Below, in pieces: positions 1 through 7,066 of a stretch of 52,388 nucleotides of DNA (within the stretch, counting starts at the first letter, position 1; each line of letters opens with the position of its first letter). The notes beneath the pieces were generated by a model, which was not told where the DNA came from, did no database searches, and saw nothing but the letters and a program-made list of their open reading frames with translations. The translations under genes and the position numbers were made by a program. Origin of the DNA: Myxococcota bacterium (GTDB lineage: Bacteria; Myxococcota_A; UBA796; CAJQPC01); contig JAKLKD010000016.1 in the NCBI GenBank assembly GCA_023150845.1, positions 1 through 52,388 on the forward strand, written 5' to 3'.

Positions 1-743
1 CTCGCCGCGCTGAGCCGCAGCCAACCCAAGGATCGGGCCGCCGCGCCGCGCACGCCCGCGTCGGCGTCCCCGCGGAGCGCGGAGATGAGGGCGTCCCCGA
101 GCTGGGCCCCCTGGGGGTGCACCCCAGCGGCGGCGGCGGCCTCGGCGCGCACCAAGGCCGAGGGGTCGCTGAGGCCCTGGCGGAGGAGCTCAAAGGTCGC
201 CGCGGCGTCGGGGTGTTTTCGGGCGCCGACGAGCATCGCCGCCCGGACCTCCGCCTCGGCCTCGGCGGCGTAGAGCCCGCGCAGGGTGTCGCCGGAGAGG
301 GCCTCGTCCGCGCTCACGGCCCGGGCCAGAGACACCCGCATCGCCTTGGACTCGCCGCCGTGAAGCAGGCGGTCCACGAGGATCGGCAAGGCGAGGTCCT
401 CGCTGAGCAGCGGGGAGCTGAGCGCCGGGGTGCCCGCCCGGGTCGTCACCGGCGGGAGCGCCGCCACGCGGCCCGCGAGCTCCGGGTCGGCGCGGAACGC
501 CAAGATGACCTCGGCCTGGTGGCGAACCCGCCAGTCGGCGTGGGCGGTGAGTGCCTCCAGCTCGCCAAGGCTAAGGGTCGGGCTCACGACGAGCTCATCC
601 CGGGCCAGCTCGTACTGGGTGGCGGTCTGGAAGGTGGTGAGGAGCGCGGCGGCGTCTTGGGCCGAGGCGGCGGGGGCGGCGGCGGCCAGGGCGAAGGCCA
701 GGCCCGCGAGGCGCGCGACGAAGGAGGTGCGGCGGTGGGTCAT
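1..743 (-). CDS. Exported HEAT-repeat protein, 3' end beyond the window
   Basis: Reading from the ATG at 743 down to the left edge gives about 247 codons with no stop, so the C-terminus is missing. Residues 1-28 form a signal peptide (basic MTHRR start, long Ala/Leu core, cleavage near ASA|QD). The rest is alpha-helical repeats of the HEAT/PBS-lyase kind: recurring blocks such as HADWRVRHQAEVIL, EVRAAMLVGAR and LVRAEAAAAAG, roughly 30-35 residues apart. It is probably a periplasmic protein-interaction scaffold. Its start is 4 bases after the stop of the arginine deiminase gene upstream, so the two are probably co-transcribed. The function is not known, and the HEAT assignment is by pattern only. 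Confidence 0.75.
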   Translation of the reverse strand, partial: MTHRRTSFVARLAGLAFALAAAAPAASAQDAAALLTTFQTATQYELARDELVVSPTLSLGELEALTAHADWRVRHQAEVILAFRADPELAGRVAALPPVTTRAGTPALSSPLLSEDLALPILVDRLLHGGESKAMRVSLARAVSADEALSGDTLRGLYAAEAEAEVRAAMLVGARKHPDAAATFELLRQGLSDPSALVRAEAAAAAGVHPQGAQLGDALISALRGDADAGVRGAAARSLGWLRLSAA

Positions 744-747
744 GGGC

Positions 748-2415
748 TCAGTCCTGCAGGAGGTGGAGGCCGACCGTCCACCAGTCGGCGAGCGGGGCGC
801 GGGAGACGTTGGTGCCGCAGTGAACCTCACCGAGACCCATGTGGTAGACGTACCAGTCGTCCAAGAAGACGGCCTCGACGCTCGGGGGCATCAAGGCGCG
901 CACGGCGGCGATCATCGGGTCGGCGCTCTGATCGACGCCTTCGCCGCGGATGAAGGGGTCGGCCATGAACAGCTTCACGCCCTCGCCTTCGGGGTTCCAG
1001 ACCGTGAGGTTCGCCATGCCCGGCAAGAGGGCGACGGCGCCGTAGGCTTGGCCCCAGGGCTCGTAGAACAGGCCGGGGATACGGATGACGTCGGACTCGC
1101 TGAGCCCGAGCTCGGTCAAGAACAGCTCCAGGTTCGGCTCGACGTGGTCCCGGGTGATGTCCTCGTTCAGCTCGCGCAGGCCGGGCTCGTTGAGGATGTC
1201 GCCGACGGTGTCCATGTCGTGCCCCTCGTAGCGCGACTCCCGGCCGTTCCAGCGGGTGAGCTCGGTGTCGGGGTCGAGGGACTCCAGGACCTCCCAGGCG
1301 ACGTTGGCGTCGCTGACGATGACCCAGAAGCCGTGGGGGGCCGCCGGGTCGGGGATGGTCGAGATGAACTCATCGACGTGGCCGACGATGAGCCAGGAGG
1401 TGTCGAGGGAGAACGGGCGCTGGAGCTGCTGGGCGTCGAGCATCTCCTGCAGGGCCTTGACGGGCCCACCCGTGGGGCCGATGCCGTAGTAGACGCGGCC
1501 GAAGGGGTAGTCCACGCCGTCTACCGTGACCGGCGGCGAGCACTCGAGGTTGCCAAAGCTGTCCTGGCTCGTGGCCCGGGAGCCCGCGCCCCAGGTGGCC
1601 CGGCCGAAGTCAGCGTCCTCCATGAAGTCTTCGGGCACGTCGTCGAGGCCGCGGCCCCCGCCGCTGCGGATGCTGTCGATGACGAAGTCCATGAAGGACT
1701 CCGGGGCGCTCATGGTGCCGAGCTCAAGCTCGTCCTGCACCCAGACGTCATAGCCGTAGGACCCGCCGGGGATCGGCGTGAAGTCGTCGCCGAGCTGCTC
1801 CGAGATCTCGGAGATCATGCTCGTGTTCTGGTAGGAGTCGCCGAGCCCGCCGCTTGAGACCGACATCGCCCAGAGGTGGGTGGCGGGCTGGAGGTGGTGG
1901 TTCAACAGGAGCGGCGCGCCGCGGAACGGCACCACGAGGGGCTCGCCCTCGACGCCCTCCTCGTCCACATCGACGAGGGTGAGGCTCGCCGCGCCGAGGG
2001 GATCGCGGAGCTGCACCGCCAGGCTGACCTCACGCTCCCCGGCGGGGAGCTCAAAGCTCGACTCGCCCGGCTCTTCAGCGTCGAGGATCACCTCGCCGTT
2101 GCGCCAGAGCCGCGCCCCGCCAGCGGTAGAGGAGAAGGTGAGGCGAACCGGCTTATCCTTGATCGAGAGCAGGAGGATCGCCTGATCATTGCCGACGGCG
2201 GCGCGCTGCTCCCAGTCGATCACGCCGTCGCGGTCGTCATCGTCAACGTCGGCGGTGAGGGGCACGCCGGGATCCGCGAGCACGTCGCCCCCCGCGTAGA
2301 CGCCTACGGGCGTGGCCAGGGAGAAGCTGGGTGGCGGCGCCTTGTCGCAGGCCGCGAAGGCGAGCAGCACCAGGGGGGCGCACGCGCCGAGGTGGGGGGC
2401 TCTGGGCTGGGGCAA
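748..2415 (-). CDS. Lipoprotein protein-arginine deiminase (PAD family)
   Basis: Predicted to convert peptidyl-arginine to citrulline. All PAD landmarks are present in the C-terminal half: VWVQDEL with Asp near 228, GHVDEF with His and Asp near 346/348, and VHCGTNV with the nucleophilic Cys near 533. These match Asp350, His471, Asp473 and Cys645 of human PAD4. An acidic stretch near residues 56-67 (DVDDDDRDG) looks like a calcium-binding loop. The TTG at 2415 is preferred because a GGGAG ribosome site lies just upstream and it starts a lipoprotein signal ending AFAAC. An in-frame ATG at 2523 would add 36 residues before the signal and is less likely. It is co-directional with the HEAT protein gene 4 bases downstream. 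It is likely surface or periplasmic, attached by lipid. The start codon is the main uncertainty. Confidence 0.88.
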   Translation of the reverse strand: MPQPRAPHLGACAPLVLLAFAACDKAPPPSFSLATPVGVYAGGDVLADPGVPLTADVDDDDRDGVIDWEQRAAVGNDQAILLLSIKDKPVRLTFSSTAGGARLWRNGEVILDAEEPGESSFELPAGEREVSLAVQLRDPLGAASLTLVDVDEEGVEGEPLVVPFRGAPLLLNHHLQPATHLWAMSVSSGGLGDSYQNTSMISEISEQLGDDFTPIPGGSYGYDVWVQDELELGTMSAPESFMDFVIDSIRSGGGRGLDDVPEDFMEDADFGRATWGAGSRATSQDSFGNLECSPPVTVDGVDYPFGRVYYGIGPTGGPVKALQEMLDAQQLQRPFSLDTSWLIVGHVDEFISTIPDPAAPHGFWVIVSDANVAWEVLESLDPDTELTRWNGRESRYEGHDMDTVGDILNEPGLRELNEDITRDHVEPNLELFLTELGLSESDVIRIPGLFYEPWGQAYGAVALLPGMANLTVWNPEGEGVKLFMADPFIRGEGVDQSADPMIAAVRALMPPSVEAVFLDDWYVYHMGLGEVHCGTNVSRAPLADWWTVGLHLLQD

Positions 2416-2592
2416 ACTGGCTCCCGATGTCAGGTTCTGTTGGTCAAGTCCAGAATAGACCGCTTTCGAATGTCCTGTATTTGAGGGGAAAAAAAGCGCG
2501 CGTCCTGTCGATGCTTCGCTCATCGGCTCGGCCCCCCTCGCGCGCCGCGGGATCCATGCGTTAGAGTGCTTGCTTCGGAGGCTGCCCCCGCA

Positions 2593-3858
2593 ATGATGCT
2601 GACTATTCTGGGTCTCGCGCTCGTGAGCGAACCCGCCCAGGCCAAAGAGCTCAAGGTCCCCGGCCTGGAGATCACGGTGACGGTGCCCGACCCCGAGGAG
2701 GGGCAGCCAAACCCTTGGGGCTGGACGCTCGGCGACCCCACCACCGACATCCGCCTCGCGATGCGGAAGGCCGAGGCCTACACCGACCTCACCTTCATGG
2801 GCGTCAACTGGCAGTGGGACTCGGCGCAGCCCCTTGAGAACCCCGCGTCGATGGTCCTCGACTTCAACGAGGCGACCCTCAAGTACACGCCGGGCCCCCA
2901 GCTCGTCGTGGACCACCCCACCCTCGGCAAGACCGTGCGGCAGCGGGTGGACGTGCAGGACACCTGGATGGAGCGCCAGCTCTACATGGAGCTGATCGTC
3001 TTCTCCTTGGGCGGCTCCGCGGCGGTGGTGACGTCTACGAGCTCCGAGAGCTACGAGCGCGCCGTCGAGGTGCTCGACGAGGCTCTGGGCATGGTGACCG
3101 TGAAGGCCCCGCCCCTGCCCAGCTCGGAGCTGCGCTACGGCGAGGTGACCGCCGACGCGGGCTACACCATCACCCTGCCCGAGGGCTGGCGCGCGCTCAC
3201 CCAAGAGGAGACGCGAAAGATCGACTCGACGCGTATCTCCGGCGAGGGCGCCTTCGCCGGGCGCATGACGAACCTCTTCATCATCGACGCCACCCACCTC
3301 TCCCGCAGCGTCTTCCAGTGTAAGGCCGAGGCCGTGGGCACCTTGGAGATCCTCGATCCCAAGAAGTCCCCCGTCGCGCTGGAGAACTTCAAGACCTACG
3401 CCCGGGTCGCCCTGCGCGGCGGCCGCTACAAGCTCATCTCCGGCTCGGAAGAGGCCCAGATCGACATCGCGAACCTCGACCCCGTCACCCCCAAAGAGGA
3501 GGGTGAGGTTGAGCTGGTGCAGCTTGGCACCCACGAGGCCTACTACTGGCCCGTGAAGGGTGAGCAGTACGACGTGCCCGCCGAGGGCGCGATCTTCTAC
3601 ACGGCCTACGGCGACGTCGGGCTCACCTGCGTCGGCAGCTTCACCGATAAGGAGCCCGGCGCCTTGGCGCGGTTTGATCAGGCCGTGCGCAGCATCAAGA
3701 TCCTCGACGGCGAGAAGCACCCGATGCCGCTGTCGATGCGGGCCAAGTACATCCGCTGGTGGCCCTACTCCCCCTACGTGAACCCCTGGTTGCAGCTCTA
3801 TTGGGTGCCGATCCCCATCGTGCTGCTGGCCGTCTGGCTCATCACGAAGGACGAGTAG
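2593..3858 (+). CDS. Exported protein with C-terminal membrane anchor, unknown function
   Basis: 421 aa from an ATGATG start; a CGGAGG ribosome site ends 11 bases upstream. Residues 1-18 are a short signal peptide with cleavage at AQA|KE. The C-terminus carries one hydrophobic segment (WVPIPIVLLAVWLI) followed by a short charged tail, so most of the protein is probably periplasmic and tethered to the inner membrane. The body looks like two similar alpha/beta segments (YTDLTFMGVNWQW... and YTITLPEGWRALTQEE...), as in proteins with repeated PsbP/DUF1795-like stress-response folds. That fold is a guess from sequence texture. It is divergent from the arginine deiminase gene across an AT-rich 177-base gap that probably holds both promoters. 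Family not recognised. Confidence 0.78.
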   Translation: MMLTILGLALVSEPAQAKELKVPGLEITVTVPDPEEGQPNPWGWTLGDPTTDIRLAMRKAEAYTDLTFMGVNWQWDSAQPLENPASMVLDFNEATLKYTPGPQLVVDHPTLGKTVRQRVDVQDTWMERQLYMELIVFSLGGSAAVVTSTSSESYERAVEVLDEALGMVTVKAPPLPSSELRYGEVTADAGYTITLPEGWRALTQEETRKIDSTRISGEGAFAGRMTNLFIIDATHLSRSVFQCKAEAVGTLEILDPKKSPVALENFKTYARVALRGGRYKLISGSEEAQIDIANLDPVTPKEEGEVELVQLGTHEAYYWPVKGEQYDVPAEGAIFYTAYGDVGLTCVGSFTDKEPGALARFDQAVRSIKILDGEKHPMPLSMRAKYIRWWPYSPYVNPWLQLYWVPIPIVLLAVWLITKDE

Positions 3859-3899
3859 CGCACATCGACGGCGCGTAGGCGCCACGATACCTCGGGGCC

Positions 3900-4733
3900 G
3901 TGCCTCTCCTCACGGTCGTGCTCACCTCGGCGCTGTTCGCGGGCCTCGTCGCCGTCGGCGCCACCGTGGCCGTGGAGCGGCTCGGCGGGCGGGTCGGCGG
4001 CGTGCTCGCCACCACCCCCTCGACGATCCTCGCCGCCGCGGCGGGGGTCTACGCCGCCGCGCCCACGGAGGCGGCGTTCCAGGCGGCGATGTCGGCCACC
4101 CCGGCGGGCATGCTGCTGAACGCGCTGTTCTTGTGGCTGTGGCGCCTCGTGCCGCCGCACCTCCCGGCCCGGGGCCTCGGCGCCCGCCTGGTGATGATGA
4201 CGACGCTCTCCTTGGGCGCCTGGCTCCTCGGCGCCTTCGGGGTGGTGACCGTCCTCGGGCCGATCCGCGCCGCCGGGGACACGGCGAGCCTGCTCTGGAT
4301 CGGCCTCGGGCTCACCGTCGCGGCGATCTTGCTGGGGCTCATCACGAGCCGGGGGGTCGCCCCGTCGGCCAGCGCGCCGCGCCCGGTGCCCCTGGGCGTG
4401 CTCATCGCCCGGGGCCTCTTCGCCGCCATCGCCGTCTCTGTGGCCGTGGTCTGGAGCCGCCTCGGCGGACCCCTCGCCGCGGGCATGGCCTCGGTGTTCC
4501 CGGTGATCTTCCTCACGACGATGGTGAGCTTGTGGCTCAGCCAAGGGGAGGCCGTGCAGAGCGGCGCCGTGGGGCCGATGATGCTCGGCTCCACCGCGGT
4601 CTCCGCCTTCGCGCTCATCGCCGCGTTCGCCCTGCCCGCCTTCGGGGTGGTCCTGGGCTGCGTGGTGAGCTGGTTCGGCGCCGTGCTGCTCGTGTCTCTG
4701 CCCGCCGCCGCCTGGGTGCGGCGGGGGCGGTGA
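3900..4733 (+). CDS. Multi-pass membrane protein, unknown function
   Basis: 277 aa with a GTG start 41 bases after the preceding stop. About eight hydrophobic segments fill the whole length. There is an internal two-fold look: an N-terminal block with ERLGGRVGGVLATTPSTILAA and a second block with WSRLGGPLAAGMASVFPVIFL, suggesting an inverted or tandem repeat as in small transporters. No transporter signature is recognised. It probably follows the upstream exported protein in the same transcript. It is convergent with the zinc-finger gene, with only three bases between the stop codons, so there is no room for an ordinary terminator between them. Confidence 0.72.
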   Translation: MPLLTVVLTSALFAGLVAVGATVAVERLGGRVGGVLATTPSTILAAAAGVYAAAPTEAAFQAAMSATPAGMLLNALFLWLWRLVPPHLPARGLGARLVMMTTLSLGAWLLGAFGVVTVLGPIRAAGDTASLLWIGLGLTVAAILLGLITSRGVAPSASAPRPVPLGVLIARGLFAAIAVSVAVVWSRLGGPLAAGMASVFPVIFLTTMVSLWLSQGEAVQSGAVGPMMLGSTAVSAFALIAAFALPAFGVVLGCVVSWFGAVLLVSLPAAAWVRRGR

Positions 4734-4736
4734 CGG

Positions 4737-5654
4737 TTAGGCCAGCCCTAGTTTAATTTTCATACACTTCGTGGGAGGCTTGGCTCGATGCTGCTGCTTT
4801 GCCTTGCTGGTGGGAAACACTTCTTCGCAATAGGGACAACTCCATCTCTGTCCGTCCGCGACGGGAGACGTCTTTGATGCAACGTTGCCGGACTGCGGCG
4901 CCTTTGACCCACCCGCCTGCGCTGGCGCTTGGCGTTTCGCTACCCAAGTTCCATCACTGGCAGCCTTTGCGCTCCTACTGACCATAGGACGGCTACCGGA
5001 TTTCTGCGCGGATGTCTGCTGTGGGACCGCCGCTCTCGTACCTGTACGCCCTTTGCCGCTATTGGGAGCATTTCGGCTCGGTTGCACCCCAGCGATCATC
5101 TTGGGATTCTGCGCGGCGGGTCGCACCAGTGGGGACAGCGCACGCGCACCTACAGCAATGTGGAACCGGACCGCACGCTGACGGCTCCCGAGCTTAAAGG
5201 TAAGCTGTTCTCCATACTGATCTTCCTCAAAATCAACCTTTGACCAGTCTAATATCACACACTTCTTTACACTCTCAGGGCCCGGCTCTCTCAGCTGTAG
5301 GCACATCGGACAATTTTTGCGCTTCGGATCGCGCTCACCATCACCTTGCCAGCCTATCTCACGTCCTTCATGATGAATCCAGAAGATCTGCGATGACGTT
5401 CCTTTACGAGCCTTCGATATAAACGATCCATTCTCACAAATTGTCGCATCAGCAAAGTGGTCCGTCAAATGGGCAACAGCCTCCTCACTGACCAATTCAT
5501 CGTTACCACAGATCGGACAACGCCACTTCATCCCACCGCGCCGCTGCTGCGCCATCTGACGTTGTTTCTCAGTTAGAAAGTGATCCTCAGGCTGCTCAGC
5601 GCGTTCCCGTGCCCTTTGGTTTCGGGTCACCTTCTCCTGGTCCAGCTTTGCCAT
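4737..5654 (-). CDS. AT-rich zinc-finger protein at the 3' end of the retron operon
   Basis: 305 aa. The N-terminal half has a C2H2-type finger near residues 45-66 (CPIC ... HLTDH) and another CPMC pair near 115-118. The C-terminus has CPYC ... H ... C near 273-297, the shape of a finger that could bind nucleic acid or protein. Residues about 175-265 are a low-complexity linker rich in Ser, Ala, Gln and Pro. Base composition is clearly lower in GC than every neighbour, and the stop is TAA, both signs of separate acquisition. It starts 29 bases after the RT stop on the same strand and is the last gene of the run. I do not recognise the family. An effector, nucleic-acid-sensing or accessory role in the retron unit is inferred from position only. 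Confidence 0.75.
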   Translation of the reverse strand: MAKLDQEKVTRNQRARERAEQPEDHFLTEKQRQMAQQRRGGMKWRCPICGNDELVSEEAVAHLTDHFADATICENGSFISKARKGTSSQIFWIHHEGREIGWQGDGERDPKRKNCPMCLQLREPGPESVKKCVILDWSKVDFEEDQYGEQLTFKLGSRQRAVRFHIAVGARALSPLVRPAAQNPKMIAGVQPSRNAPNSGKGRTGTRAAVPQQTSAQKSGSRPMVSRSAKAASDGTWVAKRQAPAQAGGSKAPQSGNVASKTSPVADGQRWSCPYCEEVFPTSKAKQQHRAKPPTKCMKIKLGLA

Positions 5655-5683
5655 TGGCCCACCGCAGAGAAAAACCAGCGCGA

Positions 5684-7066
5684 TTAGGAATTTACCGCCG
5701 CGCCGGTGATCTTCTGGAGCTCGGCGTAGAGGCGCTCGCCCTCCTGGGGCATGGTCATGCGGATGTAGGCGATGAGGCCGGCCACCCGCTCGACGGTCTC
5801 ACCCTCGGGCAAGGGCTTGCCGTGGGCGAGGTGGTGGAGGGCGGCGCGCACCCGGCGGCGCAGCTCACGGGGCGGGCGCGGGCCCTGGTCGCCGTTGATG
5901 ACTAGGCCGGTGACCGCCTGACGACCGCCGGAGCGGGCGACGCGGGTCTTGTCGGGGTGGACGATGAAGCCCTCGTCCTTCACGACCTCGTGCACCACGC
6001 CGAGCAGCTTGGAGAGCCGGGCGGCCGGGGCCTGGGAGGGCGTCGGCGCGGTCTCGGCGGCCTTCTTACCTTTGGCGGGCTTGGCCACGGGAGCAGCCTC
6101 AACAACCGGCGCCTCCGCCGGGCGAACCCGGGAGAAGGTGAGGTCGTCGGCGTAGCGGGTGTAACGCCAGCCAAGCTTCGCCGCCGCGCCCGCGAGGCGC
6201 CGGTCGAGGCGCATACACACGGCGTTGGTGATGGCCGGGCTCGTCGGCGCGCCCTGGGGCAGACAGCGCGGCCCCAAGGCCACAAACAGGCGCTTGCCGT
6301 CCTGCTCGACGATCTCCCGGGGGGACTCGGTGCACAAGAGCGCGAGTAAGGTCGCGACCTGCTCCCGGTAGCCCGCCCGGCGGAAGAGGCCCTTCACCCG
6401 GGGCAAGGTCAGCGTCGGGAAGAAGTCCTTGAGGTCGAGCTTGAGCACGACCAAGGCGCCGTTGTGGGCGGCGGCGTTCGTGGCGATGGAGCGCCCGGCC
6501 AAGAAGCCATGCGCCGCGCCGTGAACGGGCAGCTTCTCGACGATCTCCCGGAGGATCCAGCGCTGGGCCTTCTTGAGCTTCGGCATCGGCGCCCAGATCG
6601 CGCGCTCACCGCCCGTCCGCTTGGGGATCGTGAAGCGGCGGTAGTGGATGCCCGTGGCGAGGTCGCGGTGCCAGGCGAGCCAGCGCAGCTCGACGATGCT
6701 GAGGCCCAAGGACTCCGCGAGCTTCTTCGGGGTGTCGATGGGCGGCAGACCGTTCTCGGCCTGGCGCTCCTCGGGCTGGGGCACGTCGAAGCGGTCGAGG
6801 TCGTCGGCGTCGTTCCAGTAGACCCCTTCGCCCAGATGCACGACGTGGTTGGCCTTGTGGGCCTTCCACGCCGCCGCCCGCAGCGCCCGGGCCTCGGCGG
6901 CCTCTCGCTTGAGCTCCTGCTTGTACTTCTCCAGCTCCTTCGGGCTCATCCCGTCGGTGGGGCGGCGCTTCACGAGGAAGCCCTTCGCCTCAAGCTGCTG
7001 CCGGACGTAGTTGTCGACGCTGCCCGCGGAGCGAACCGCGAGCCACAGCGTAGTCAAGTCGCTCAT
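5684..7066 (-). CDS. Retron-type reverse transcriptase
   Basis: 460 aa. Synthesises msDNA from a structured RNA in retrons. Seen in order: an N-terminal extension of about 140 residues, as I recall for myxobacterial retron RTs; NAAAH at 197-201, the retron-specific NAXXH motif; the catalytic LKLDLKDFFP at 208-217; QGAPTSP at 271-277; the active-site YADD at 305-308; an Ala/Pro/Lys-rich insertion at about 313-350; and VTG at 385-387, the second retron hallmark used in template recognition. The start ATG overlaps the stop of the SWIM-WGR gene by four bases (ATGA), so the usual upstream msr-msd position is occupied by coding sequence. With SWIM and HEAT neighbours it resembles type XIII retrons (recalled, not searched). 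Confidence 0.93.
   Translation of the reverse strand: MSDLTTLWLAVRSAGSVDNYVRQQLEAKGFLVKRRPTDGMSPKELEKYKQELKREAAEARALRAAAWKAHKANHVVHLGEGVYWNDADDLDRFDVPQPEERQAENGLPPIDTPKKLAESLGLSIVELRWLAWHRDLATGIHYRRFTIPKRTGGERAIWAPMPKLKKAQRWILREIVEKLPVHGAAHGFLAGRSIATNAAAHNGALVVLKLDLKDFFPTLTLPRVKGLFRRAGYREQVATLLALLCTESPREIVEQDGKRLFVALGPRCLPQGAPTSPAITNAVCMRLDRRLAGAAAKLGWRYTRYADDLTFSRVRPAEAPVVEAAPVAKPAKGKKAAETAPTPSQAPAARLSKLLGVVHEVVKDEGFIVHPDKTRVARSGGRQAVTGLVINGDQGPRPPRELRRRVRAALHHLAHGKPLPEGETVERVAGLIAYIRMTMPQEGERLYAELQKITGAAVNS

Noticed and set aside
2416-3885. Long minus-strand extension of the arginine deiminase frame over the exported-protein gene
   Set aside because: The extension is Gly/His/Val/Asp-rich shadow text. 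The lipoprotein signal and ribosome site place the real start near 2415, or at most 2523.
4799-5422. Several short plus-strand open frames in the AT-rich zone
   Set aside because: They overlap each other and the zinc-finger gene, and none shows a ribosome site plus recognisable protein features.
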